DNA of 64,000 nt from Roseibium sp. HPY-6 (GTDB taxonomy: Bacteria > Pseudomonadota > Alphaproteobacteria > Rhizobiales > Stappiaceae): contig NZ_JBEWCD010000001.1 of the NCBI RefSeq assembly GCF_040530035.1, forward strand, positions 496,001 through 560,000. The letters run 5' to 3'. Position numbers and translations under genes: made by a program. Below are positions 18,516 to 26,196 of this stretch, piece after piece. The notes under the pieces were generated by a model. That model saw only the letters and a program-made list of their open reading frames with translations. It did no database searches and was not told the DNA's origin. Within the stretch, counting starts at the first letter, position 1. Each line of letters starts with the position of its first letter.

Positions 18516-19120
18516 CAGGAGCAGCCAAGACAATTCTGGTGACGGGTTTCACGCCGTTTCCGGGGGCGCCGGTCAACCCGACGGAACAGCTGATGAGGCG
18601 TTTGAGCAAACGTCTGGGCAAGCATCAGTCCGGCGTTGAGTTCATTTTTGAGGTACTGCCGACAACCTGGGCCGGACGGCAGGAGGTTACTTCGAAGCTG
18701 CGCGAAGAACTCCGGCCGGATGCAATTGTGCATTTCGGTGTCGATGGCACACGGCGGACGCTCAATGTCGAAACCCGGGCTGTCAATCGCGCGACCAGAA
18801 TCCGCACAGACGCTGATGGCAAATCGCCCACGCGCCCTGAACTTGCCCCAGGCAATGAAAGGGCAAGGTCGGCGACGCTTCCCGCACGCGCCCTGCTCGA
18901 AGCCGCGAAAACAGCCGGTGTACCGTCATCTCTTTCAACGAATGCCGGAACTTATCTTTGCAACGCCACCTTGTGGGATACCCTGGGGTCCGGTGTGCCC
19001 TCCATTTTCATCCACGTCCCGTCCCTGCCGAAAGGCAGGCAAGACATGCGCCCGTCCTATCCGGCCATTGAGGAAGCCGCAGTCAGATTGCTGAAGGAAA
19101 CCGCAAGACGGCTGCGGTAA
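18512..19120 (+). CDS. pcp: Pyroglutamyl-peptidase I
   Basis: Cytosolic cysteine peptidase of 202 residues that removes N-terminal pyroglutamate from peptides. The catalytic triad is visible as E87 (NVETRAVN), C150 (NAGTYLCNATLW) and H168 (IFIHVPSLP), with the N-terminal TGFTPFPGAPVNPTE block. The VNVxDARIPDN-type stretch of classical enzymes is weakly kept (RATRIRTDADG), so specificity may differ. ATG 18512 overlaps the meaB stop (ATGA), so it is translationally coupled to meaB, an odd functional pairing. Confidence 0.88.
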   Translation: MTGAAKTILVTGFTPFPGAPVNPTEQLMRRLSKRLGKHQSGVEFIFEVLPTTWAGRQEVTSKLREELRPDAIVHFGVDGTRRTLNVETRAVNRATRIRTDADGKSPTRPELAPGNERARSATLPARALLEAAKTAGVPSSLSTNAGTYLCNATLWDTLGSGVPSIFIHVPSLPKGRQDMRPSYPAIEEAAVRLLKETARRLR

Positions 19121-19144
19121 ACCACTCCCGGCAAGTCGAGCGCT

Positions 19145-19206
19145 GTCCCGGACTTTATCCAGGACCTTTCTCAACACTTGAATGGGCCTCGGCTCAAAGC
19201 CGGGGC
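19145..19206 (+). repeat. Dispersed two-hairpin intergenic repeat, copy A
   Basis: Two hairpins in a row: an imperfect dyad of 21 bases (19145-19165, arms GTCCCGGA / TCCAGGAC) and GCCTCGGC-TCAAA-GCCGGGGC (19186-19206), joined by about 20 bases starting CTTTCTC. The same unit occurs in reverse orientation at 31940-32003, and its second hairpin at 31456-31483. It lies directly downstream of pcp. Confidence 0.7.
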
Positions 19207-19299
19207 GACATCGAAAGCGCGGATGAGGAAAAAGTTACGAATTTCAGTTTAGATTATCGAAGATAAATTCAGTCACGCAAGGCCCCGAAAACGACGACA

Positions 19300-19479
19300 A
19301 TGCCGCCTTATGAATTGAGCTTTCCGCTGAAAGTAATATGCACCCTGATCGTAGTCCTTCCGCTAGCCTGGCTCATCTCGGCATTTACAGAGGGTCATTT
19401 CCTGACGACAGCCGTTTCACTCATCTGCTTTGTAATTCTTATGGAACTTGTGAAAGCATTTGCACGGTCATTGCGCTGA
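19300..19479 (+). CDS. Small two-helix membrane protein (59 residues)
   Basis: Short open frame in the gap between pcp and the tetR-type gene. The product begins MPPYELSFPLK and contains two clear hydrophobic helices, VICTLIVVLPLAWLISAF and TTAVSLICFVILMELVKAF, separated by a polar TEGHFL turn, ending in a basic tail (ARSLR). Such composition is unlikely by chance, but the ribosome site is weak and I recognise no family. It would be missed by a 60-residue cut-off. Function unknown; probably an inner-membrane hairpin protein. Confidence 0.5.
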   Translation: MPPYELSFPLKVICTLIVVLPLAWLISAFTEGHFLTTAVSLICFVILMELVKAFARSLR

Positions 19480-19537
19480 AAAAGGCTGGCCAGTATTCGA
19501 AAAGTCTTGTTTTGACATCAGTTCGACGTATTGGACT

Positions 19538-20116
19538 TCAGCGCTCAAGAAGCCTCTCTACCTGCCGGACACAGTCCGCAGCCATTTCCGTTGACAGACC
19601 TGCACGTCCCAGAACCCTCAGCCCGAAATAGGCGGAAAGCACCCCGCGTGCGGTTTCCCGGTTCCCTGCGTCATCCCGAGGCCGATCGTCTGTCAGAGCC
19701 TTGAAAAAGGCATTTTCCAGCCGGTGTACCATCGCCTGAAGCTTGTTTTCCGCTTCGCCACCTTCCGCCGCCTTGTCGATCAGTGCATTACACAAAAAGC
19801 AGCCGAGCCGGTCTCCGTCCGCCCTCACCGCCTGTGCCACCTTTTCGAAAAGCCCCAGGATGCGGTCGCGGCCCGTGCCCTGGGCAGTGTCGGACAGATA
19901 GGCAACGGTCCCACTGATAACCTTGTCATTGTAGCGATCAAGCGATTCCAGATAGATGGACTGTTTGTCCTGGAATGCCTTGTAGAAAGACCCCTTGGTT
20001 ATTTCCATCGCCGCAAGAAGCTCCGACAGCGAAGCCTCTTCATAGCCCACGTCCCAGAACAGGGTCATGGCCTTGTCCATCGCCTCTTCGGGGTCAAACT
20101 CACGTGGTCTTGCCAT
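19538..20116 (-). CDS. TetR/AcrR-family transcriptional regulator
   Basis: Repressor-type regulator of 192 residues. The N-terminal TetR helix-turn-helix is plain: MARPREFDPEEAMDKAMTLF, then GYEEASLSELLAAMEITKGS and FYKAFQDKQSIYLESL. The helical C-terminal domain (CFLCNALIDKAA) is of the kind found in regulators of efflux or oxidoreductase genes. It is divergent from the YHS gene at 20334, and the space between holds two inverted copies of a GGTTCC-containing operator-like sequence, so it probably controls both itself and the YHS gene. Confidence 0.9.
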   Translation of the reverse strand: MARPREFDPEEAMDKAMTLFWDVGYEEASLSELLAAMEITKGSFYKAFQDKQSIYLESLDRYNDKVISGTVAYLSDTAQGTGRDRILGLFEKVAQAVRADGDRLGCFLCNALIDKAAEGGEAENKLQAMVHRLENAFFKALTDDRPRDDAGNRETARGVLSAYFGLRVLGRAGLSTEMAADCVRQVERLLER

Positions 20117-20170
20117 GTTCCATCCTCGTCTTCACAAAGACATCAACCGGCACTCACGCTCTTGTGTTTT

Positions 20171-20249
20171 GTACCGATCGGTTCCCAACCGTATGTTTCT
20201 TTCACCGGCATGAACGGTCGACTCTGATCAGTTAGGAACCGAATGGTAC
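20171..20249. promoter_or_regulatory. Putative TetR-type operators between divergent genes
   Basis: GTACCGATCGGTTCC (20171-20185) contains the perfect palindrome ACCGATCGGT. GGAACCGAATGGTAC (20235-20249) is its inverted copy with two mismatches. They lie on either side of the likely divergent promoters of the TetR gene (start 20116) and the YHS gene (start 20334). Short GC-centred palindromes of this kind are usual TetR-family sites. The binding protein is inferred from position. Confidence 0.6.
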
Positions 20250-20333
20250 CGAAATATGGCGATCAGGGCAATCTCTTCCAAGCCGGCTCAAATCGAACGC
20301 CTTTCAAAGGCTGACCCCTGGGAGTCTTTTCAA

Positions 20334-20807
20334 ATGCTCAAGAACCTGATCCGCGGCTCCGTTGCTGCTCTCGTTGTTGTTTCCGGTCTCGTATCCAGCG
20401 CCTTTGCTGCCGGTTTTGACGTGAACGCAACCGTCACCGGTCTCGCGCTGCGCGGTGTGGACCCGGTCTCCTACTTCACAAACGGCGCTCCGCTGGACGG
20501 CGACTTCTCGATCACTGAAGTTCATAGTGGCGCAACCTACCGTTTCGTTTCTGAAGAAAACCGTGACCTTTTCAAACAGAACCCGGAAAAGTACCTGCCG
20601 GCATATGGCGGCTTCTGCGCCTTCGGAACGGCCATGGGCGTCAAGGTGGACGGTGATCCCGACCTGTGGAAGATCGTCGACGGCAAGCTCTACCTGAACC
20701 TGTCCGAAAGCATCCAGGAACGCTGGAACAAAGACATTCCGGGCTTCGTCAGTTCCGCAGACGACAACTGGACGCAGATCGAAAACACCGATCCGAGCGA
20801 ACTCTAA
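20334..20807 (+). CDS. YHS domain-containing exported protein
   Basis: Exported protein of 157 residues. A signal peptide (MLKNLIRGSVAALVVVSGL, cut after AFAA) precedes a YHS-type domain: ALRGVDPVSYFTNGAP, YRFVSEENRDLFKQNPEKYLP, then AYGGFCAFGTAMGVKVDGDP. The family often binds metals or sits next to metal and redox proteins; the function here is unknown. ATG 20334 follows GGGAG by nine bases and begins the signal sequence, so the longer open frame from 20256 is not used. Likely controlled by the divergent TetR regulator; a strong terminator follows the stop. Confidence 0.82.
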   Translation: MLKNLIRGSVAALVVVSGLVSSAFAAGFDVNATVTGLALRGVDPVSYFTNGAPLDGDFSITEVHSGATYRFVSEENRDLFKQNPEKYLPAYGGFCAFGTAMGVKVDGDPDLWKIVDGKLYLNLSESIQERWNKDIPGFVSSADDNWTQIENTDPSEL

Positions 20808-20839
20808 TCGATCTTTCTGCCCCCTGAAGATCGATTGCC

Positions 20840-20869
20840 ACCGGCCGGGTGCGTCCCGGCCGGTTTTTT
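20840..20869 (+). terminator. Intrinsic terminator after the YHS gene
   Basis: CCGGCCGGG (20841-20849), a TGCGT loop and CCCGGCCGG (20855-20863) are followed by six T residues. It starts 33 bases after the YHS stop codon. It is a classical factor-independent terminator on the plus strand. Confidence 0.92.
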
Positions 20870-21029
20870 GTTGCTCCTGTGCGGTGTGAAGATCCCGGCT
20901 TATGTCCGGACGACGTAAAGCGCACGCCGCTTCCGCGAACCTGAAGCAATTCCTGCCACTCCGGCACGCCCCTTGCTGAGTTCTAAGTCAAAACCTGACT
21001 TGCCTCCCAACTTGGGACGCTTCCAGCTA

Positions 21030-22412
21030 ATGGTCTTGCCGATGACACGCGATATTTCAAAACTGAGCCGACGGGCGTTTCTTGCCGGGACAGCAGTGTG
21101 CCTTTCCGGGACAACCTCTGTGGCACAAATGAAAGTCGCCGATCTCCGAGGCTCGATCGATTCCGCCGATCTGGGTCTTCTGCCTAATGCGGCGAATGAC
21201 CAGACCGCCCAGTTTCAGAACGCGGTCAACCGGGCCGTAGAACGTGGGCGGGCGCTCTTTCTTCCGGCAGGAACCTACCCCGTTGCCAACCTACGCCTGC
21301 CCTCGGGCACGCTGATTGTCGGTGTTCCGGGCAGAACGCGGCTTGTCTATCAGGGTGGCGGCGGTCAGTTGATCCGGGCCGAAGGCGTCAGCAACATCGG
21401 AATCCAGGGCGTCACCTTCGACGGCGCCAACCGGTCGATCGGCGATTTCACCGAAGGGCTTCTTCATTTCGTTGGCGTTCGCAATCTCTCGCTCGACAAT
21501 TGCGACATCGCCGGCTCCTCGAAGATGGGTGTCGTGCTCGACAGGTGCTCGGGCCGGGTTGAAAACTGCAGGATCTACGGCGCGGCTGAAGCAGGTCTCA
21601 GGTCCAACGAGGCAGACGGCCTGTCGATCACGGGAAACACCGTGACGGATTGCGCCAATGGCGGCATCTGGATCCATCGCTGGCGCGACGGCGAAGATGG
21701 CACGATCGTCTCGGGCAACCGGATCGAGCGCATCGATGCGCGTTACGGCGGAACCGGTCAGTTCGGCAACGGGATCAACGTTTTCCGAGCACATGGCGTT
21801 CTCATCTCGAACAATCGCATCACCGACTGCGCATTTTCGGCTATCCGGTCCAACACCGGCTCGAACGTCCAGATAATCGGCAACTCCTGTCTGCGATCCG
21901 GCGAATGCGCGATCTATTCGGAGTTCAACTTCCAGGGCGCGGTCATTTCCAACAACATTGTCGATGGCGGCACCACCGGCATTTCAATCGCCAATTTCAT
22001 GGATGGCGGCCGCATGTCGGTCTGCTCGGGCAACCTCATTCGGAACATCACCGAAGACGGCCCCTACCCGCCCGAAGTCTCCGGATTTGGAATCGGGATC
22101 GCTGCAGAAGCAGACACGACGTTGACCGGCAATGTCATCGAAGGTGCACCGAGGTTCGGCATGCTTCTTGGCTGGGGCCCATACATGCGCAACATCGCGG
22201 CCTCGCAGAACATTCTGCGCGACTGCGGCACGGGCATTGCGGTAACCGTCGTTGACGGCGCCGGACCGGCAGCCATCACCAACAACATTGTCCAGGGGTC
22301 GAAACTCGGCGCGATCAAGGGGTATCGCTGGCTGGAAGCGGCAACGGATGAACTGAACAATACAACACGTTTTGCCAACCTGACCGTGACAGGCAATCAG
22401 GTAAGCGCCTGA
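21030..22412 (+). CDS. Tat-exported parallel beta-helix protein (TIGR03808-like)
   Basis: Protein of about 460 residues with a twin-arginine signal (SKLSRRAFLAGTAVCLSG) and then a long right-handed beta-helix repeat region rich in Asn and Gly: VENCRIYGAAEAGLRSNEA, ISNNRITDCAFSAIRSN and ISNNIVDGGTTGISIANF are typical turns. This matches the TIGR03808 family, Tat-translocated repetitive proteins of Hyphomicrobiales with pectate-lyase-like folds and unknown substrate. The start could be ATG 21030 or 21042; neither has a strong ribosome site. The stop lies three bases from the convergent ddaH-type stop. Confidence 0.82.
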   Translation: MVLPMTRDISKLSRRAFLAGTAVCLSGTTSVAQMKVADLRGSIDSADLGLLPNAANDQTAQFQNAVNRAVERGRALFLPAGTYPVANLRLPSGTLIVGVPGRTRLVYQGGGGQLIRAEGVSNIGIQGVTFDGANRSIGDFTEGLLHFVGVRNLSLDNCDIAGSSKMGVVLDRCSGRVENCRIYGAAEAGLRSNEADGLSITGNTVTDCANGGIWIHRWRDGEDGTIVSGNRIERIDARYGGTGQFGNGINVFRAHGVLISNNRITDCAFSAIRSNTGSNVQIIGNSCLRSGECAIYSEFNFQGAVISNNIVDGGTTGISIANFMDGGRMSVCSGNLIRNITEDGPYPPEVSGFGIGIAAEADTTLTGNVIEGAPRFGMLLGWGPYMRNIAASQNILRDCGTGIAVTVVDGAGPAAITNNIVQGSKLGAIKGYRWLEAATDELNNTTRFANLTVTGNQVSA

Positions 22413-22415
22413 GCG

Positions 22416-23222
22416 TCACTCATCGGAAAGGGCGAAGCGTAACGAAAGGCATGAAAGGCCGCCGTCAACCTTGCGGGCTTCGTGGGTTGGCAGCGCAATG
22501 GTCGAAAAACCGGCAGCTTCGATCGCTGCCCGGGTCTTCGGATACGCTTCTGGAACAAGAACGACATCGTTGATCCGGATCACGTTGGCAGCATACTCCT
22601 CGCCGTCCGGAACAATGACGACCTTGCGATCCCCGAAGAACCCGCTTCCCGCCATGACACCCGTCGCAAGAACAACGCTGTCACCGAGTGTCGAGCAGGC
22701 CGTCTTGAAGTGAAGGACGCCTTCCGGCGTCTCGCAGATTTCGGCCGAATATCCCAATTCTGAGAGAATATCGCGGAAAGCGCGGGCACCCTTTTGATCC
22801 GTGCGTGCCGACAGACCGATCAGGATAGTGTCGTCCAGCATAAGCACGTCTCCGCCGTCGACATGCCCGCCCTCGGGCAACTCGATGACTTTGTCAAACC
22901 TGGCGGCAAGCGCCGGACGGATGTGCACAGCTTCACCGGCGCGGGTTTCAGCTCCCGGACGGAGCAGGATCGCGCCCTCCGGCAGGCAAAAAGCAGGGTC
23001 CTCGACGAAGCAGCTGTCCGGATACTGTTCAAGCGGCGGCAGGACATCCACCGTCAAACCCGCCTCTTGCAGGGCGCTTACATAAAGCGCATGTTCTTCG
23101 CGGAATTTGGCACCGATCGGGTCACCGGCATCAAGCGCCCGCAGTCCGTTTGCAACGCTGTCGGACGGCAGCCGCGTGATGGCATGCGTGAAACGAAACG
23201 AAAGTCCTGGCCCGTGCGGCAT
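22416..23222 (-). CDS. ddaH: Dimethylarginine dimethylaminohydrolase-like amidinotransferase-fold enzyme
   Basis: Guanidine-modifying enzyme of 268 residues, predicted to hydrolyse Nw-methylated arginines to citrulline plus methylamines. VEDPA, the substrate-binding GGHVDGGDVLM, H171 (GVLHFKTACSTL) and catalytic C258 (VDGGLSCLSLRF) are in the order and spacing of bacterial DDAH. Arginine deiminase is longer, so DDAH fits better. ATG 23222 follows GGAG by eight bases. Only 12 bases separate this start from that of the divergent GNAT gene, so each promoter must lie within the other gene. Confidence 0.9.
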   Translation of the reverse strand: MPHGPGLSFRFTHAITRLPSDSVANGLRALDAGDPIGAKFREEHALYVSALQEAGLTVDVLPPLEQYPDSCFVEDPAFCLPEGAILLRPGAETRAGEAVHIRPALAARFDKVIELPEGGHVDGGDVLMLDDTILIGLSARTDQKGARAFRDILSELGYSAEICETPEGVLHFKTACSTLGDSVVLATGVMAGSGFFGDRKVVIVPDGEEYAANVIRINDVVLVPEAYPKTRAAIEAAGFSTIALPTHEARKVDGGLSCLSLRFALSDE

Positions 23223-23234
23223 CTGGAAACTCCA

Positions 23235-23687
23235 ATGAAACAATCAGCGCTACGAGCAACCATCCGATTGGCTGTTTTGCAAGACCTTCCGCACCTGAAA
23301 CAGTGTATCGAACGGGCATACGCACAGGACAAGGCCCGGATCAAAAACCTTCCCGACGTTTCTGCCGGTCTGGAAGAGGCCTTTCACTCAAACACTATCC
23401 TTGTCGCGGAAGTCGACGGCAGGCGCGCCGGCTGCGCCATTTTGAGCTTAAAGGGCTCAGAAGCGCATCTGATCAACCTTGCCGTCGACCCCGGCTTCAT
23501 GGGGCGCGGTCTCGGCAGGCAGCTGGTTGAAGCGGCAGAACGGAAAGCGATTGAACATGGTGCGCTCGACATGCATCTTGCGACCCATCCGGAGATGCCT
23601 CGCAACGTTTCGATGTATTCGAAGCTCGGCTGGAATGAAGCTTCAAGAAATGCTCATAAAATCCTGATGCTAAAGAAATTAAGATAA
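23235..23687 (+). CDS. GNAT family N-acetyltransferase
   Basis: Acetyltransferase-fold protein of 150 residues. It has the N-terminal IRLAVLQDLPHLKQCIERAY helix, TILVAEVDGRRAGCAILSL strands, and the acetyl-CoA pyrophosphate loop in LAVDPGFMGRGLGRQLVEAA (R/Q-x-x-G-x-G/A), then a C-terminal MYSKLGWNEASRN segment. The acceptor is unknown. Its start is 13 bases from that of ddaH in the opposite direction, and its last nine bases overlap the convergent asparaginase gene. Internal start codons exist, but the domain begins at ATG 23235. Confidence 0.85.
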   Translation: MKQSALRATIRLAVLQDLPHLKQCIERAYAQDKARIKNLPDVSAGLEEAFHSNTILVAEVDGRRAGCAILSLKGSEAHLINLAVDPGFMGRGLGRQLVEAAERKAIEHGALDMHLATHPEMPRNVSMYSKLGWNEASRNAHKILMLKKLR

Positions 23688-24719
23688 TACCTGCTTCAAT
23701 GCAGACAGGAATCCGTCAGTAGGTTTGATATGGCCCGCCTGAATGCCTCTGCGGGTGAGCACCGGCGGATTGACGAGGCTGTCAAGCAGGACCGATTCGT
23801 CTTCATTAAGGTCAAGCATGACCTCCAATATCGCGCCGATCATCACTTCCGACGCCCTCGTTGCGCCATCATCGCATTTCAAGGCGATGCCAAAGCCGAG
23901 CTCGGGAACGGCAGCACAGAAGACACCCTCAGCGCCGGTTTTTACGAACACGCGGCCCCGAAAGACGTCCATGACCTGCGTGCAAAAGCGATCGGCACCG
24001 GCGACCATGTAGGGTTCGTTGATGCAGGCATCATAGATCTGCCGGGCTGCATCCGCGCGCAGGGGGTCCAGCCCCTCGCCTGTCCCGAAGGCGGCGAAAG
24101 CGCCAGCGAAATTCTTCAAAGGTGACGCATAGGTCGGGATCGAACACCCATCCGTGCCGCAGACATCTTCAGAAAGCGTGTCGCCCGTGAGTTGCTCCAT
24201 GACAAGTCGAATTTCGCGTTGCACGGGATGATCGGGGTTTATGTACCCGCGAGTCTCCACACCCATGCTTTTCGCAAGGCCGAGGAACCCGGCATGCTTG
24301 CCCGAACAGTTGTTGTGAAGCCCGCAGGGGACTTCATCGGCAAGGATCAGCTTGGCGGCATCTTCCATGCGTTTTGGCCATTGAGGACCGCATTCCAGAT
24401 CGTCCTCGCTCAGTCCCGCTTTCATCAGCATCACGCGCGCTGCATTTGCATGGACTTCTTCGCCGTTGTGAGACGCGCATGCGAGGGACAACTCGGCATC
24501 CGTCAGATCCAGCGCTTCCGACGCACCGGACTCCACAAGCGGCAAGGCCTGCAGCGCCTTGATCGCGGATCGCGGAAAAACCCTGGCCTCAACATCGCCG
24601 ATCCCGCAAACGAGCGTACCCTTTGTGTCGACAATCGCAACACTGCCACGATGCTGGCTTTCCGTGAGATTGCCACGCGTGACATTCACCAGAGCCGGAT
24701 TGTCCATGAGGTTTTTCAT
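23679..24719 (-). CDS. Asparaginase, Rhizobium etli type II-like
   Basis: Protein of 346 residues of the asparaginase family first known from Rhizobium etli, structurally related to serine beta-lactamases and unlike E. coli AnsA/AnsB. Key residues agree with that enzyme at a constant offset of three: S51 and K54 (FPRSAIKALQ), S83 (CASHNGEE), and the zinc/substrate site C138, K141 (HNNCSGKHAG) and C192 (GTDGCSIPTY). It deamidates L-asparagine to aspartate and ammonia in the cytosol. The next gene upstream on the strand is an aminotransferase 23 bases away, suggesting a small amino-acid catabolic operon. Confidence 0.9.
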   Translation of the reverse strand: MKNLMDNPALVNVTRGNLTESQHRGSVAIVDTKGTLVCGIGDVEARVFPRSAIKALQALPLVESGASEALDLTDAELSLACASHNGEEVHANAARVMLMKAGLSEDDLECGPQWPKRMEDAAKLILADEVPCGLHNNCSGKHAGFLGLAKSMGVETRGYINPDHPVQREIRLVMEQLTGDTLSEDVCGTDGCSIPTYASPLKNFAGAFAAFGTGEGLDPLRADAARQIYDACINEPYMVAGADRFCTQVMDVFRGRVFVKTGAEGVFCAAVPELGFGIALKCDDGATRASEVMIGAILEVMLDLNEDESVLLDSLVNPPVLTRRGIQAGHIKPTDGFLSALKQVLS

Positions 24720-24742
24720 CCTGTTAATGCGGTCGTTCCAGG

Positions 24743-25921
24743 CTAAGCGGATTCGCGGTCGTCTGCAGTCAAAAACGACGAGAGCCGCGCGATCGCCTCA
24801 TCGATGACCCAGTCCTTCTTGCAAAAGCAAAAGCGAAGATAGCCGGTCGGTGCATCAGACCCGTAGAACGCTGAAACCGGAACGGTCGCAACGCCCGCCT
24901 CTTTGACGAACTTTTCGCACACGCCGACATCGTTGTCGCCGAGCCCGAGATCTTCAATGCCGCAGGTCAGGAAATAGGTGGAAGCGCAAGGCAGCACCGA
25001 AAACCCTAGCGCGCTGAGACCTTTGGCCATGCGGTCCCGCTTCAAAGTTAGGTCCTGCGCAAGACCCGCATAGTACTCATCGTCCTTTTGCAGACCATAG
25101 GCAACGGCGCGCTGAAGGTTCGGGGGCGTCGTAAACGTGACCCACTGATGCGCCTTTCCGATCGGGTCGATCAGGTGCGCCGGACCGGTAACATATCCGA
25201 CCTTCCAGCCCGTCAATGAAAACGTTTTGCCGGCAGAACCGATGCGAACCGTGCGCTCGCGCATGCCATCAAACGTCATCAGCGGCCGATGCGCAGCGCC
25301 GTCGAACACCAGATGTTCGTAGACCTCATCACAGATCGCATAGGCATCATGTTCCTGGCACAGTTGCGAAATCAGCGTGAGTTCGGCTTCAGAAAACACC
25401 TTTGCCGTGGGGTTCATCGGGTTGTTGATCAAAATGGCTTTGGTGCGACCCGAAAAGGCGTCGCGGAGCGCCTCTTCGTCGAGGCCCCAATTCGGTGGGC
25501 TTACCCTGACCCTGACAGGAATACCGCCCGCGCGCCGTACAAGCGGCAGGTAACAGTCATAAAGCGGCTCAATCAGAACAACCTCATCTCCCGGCGACAC
25601 CAGCGCCATGATGCAGTCTGCAAGGGCCTCTGTGGCACCTGACGTCACCAGCACCTCGCTCGCAGCATCAACCTCAAGGCCGTAAAACCGTTTGTTAGTC
25701 GCTGCAACGGCCTCGCGCAATTCGGGAAGGCCGAGCATCGGCGGATATTGGTTCGGGCCTTCGATCAGCGCTGAAGCAGCGACCTCTCGGATATCCTCCG
25801 GTCCGTCCACATCAGGAAAGCCTTGACCGAGATTGACGGCATTATGCGCCATCGCGAGCCGGGACATTGTTTCAAATACGGTTGTTTCTATTCCGGTGAA
25901 CACCGGATTGCTCGGCTTCAT
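24743..25921 (-). CDS. Aminotransferase class I/II (kynurenine/methionine aminotransferase-like)
   Basis: PLP enzyme of 392 residues, fold type I. LGQGFPDVDGPEDI, SGATEALADCIMAL, the LINNPMNPTAKV loop, the DEVYEHLVFDG strand with the pyridine-binding Asp, and the Schiff-base lysine in GSAGKTFSLTGWKVGY are all present, as is the carboxylate-binding Arg in YLRFCFCKK. The sequence style resembles YbdL/KAT-type transaminases; aspartate is another possible substrate. ATG 25921 follows GGGAGT by four bases. It likely heads an operon with the asparaginase gene, which would make transamination products from the released aspartate plausible. Confidence 0.9.
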   Translation of the reverse strand: MKPSNPVFTGIETTVFETMSRLAMAHNAVNLGQGFPDVDGPEDIREVAASALIEGPNQYPPMLGLPELREAVAATNKRFYGLEVDAASEVLVTSGATEALADCIMALVSPGDEVVLIEPLYDCYLPLVRRAGGIPVRVRVSPPNWGLDEEALRDAFSGRTKAILINNPMNPTAKVFSEAELTLISQLCQEHDAYAICDEVYEHLVFDGAAHRPLMTFDGMRERTVRIGSAGKTFSLTGWKVGYVTGPAHLIDPIGKAHQWVTFTTPPNLQRAVAYGLQKDDEYYAGLAQDLTLKRDRMAKGLSALGFSVLPCASTYFLTCGIEDLGLGDNDVGVCEKFVKEAGVATVPVSAFYGSDAPTGYLRFCFCKKDWVIDEAIARLSSFLTADDRESA

Positions 25922-26116
25922 AACTACTCCCAAACCTGTTTTGCCGGTTCTAGTCGTCCCGCGAACGACAGTCGAGCAATTTTGTCCCGTAACAGGCGGA
26001 GTATCCTCCCCCGAAATTACCTGAAGAACGCAGAAACTCGGCGCAACTTGGCGTTTCCTGCATGGCAGCTATTCACCGCCGCTCTTGCTGCATTGCAACA
26101 AATCTATTAGAAAGCT

Positions 26117-26130
26117 CTAAATTGATTTAG
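26117..26130. promoter_or_regulatory. Inverted repeat upstream of the SulP gene
   Basis: CTAAAT-TG-ATTTAG is a perfect 6+2+6 inverted repeat, 66 bases before the TTG start of the SulP transporter gene, in the 275-base divergent gap shared with the aminotransferase gene. It is suited to a dimeric regulator. The role is inferred, and chance is possible in AT-rich DNA. Confidence 0.3.
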
Positions 26131-26196
26131 GTCAGTATATGTGTCCCAGTCCGGCTGGGCGACCGTCTCACCGAATAAAACAGACTGGAGCCCGTC

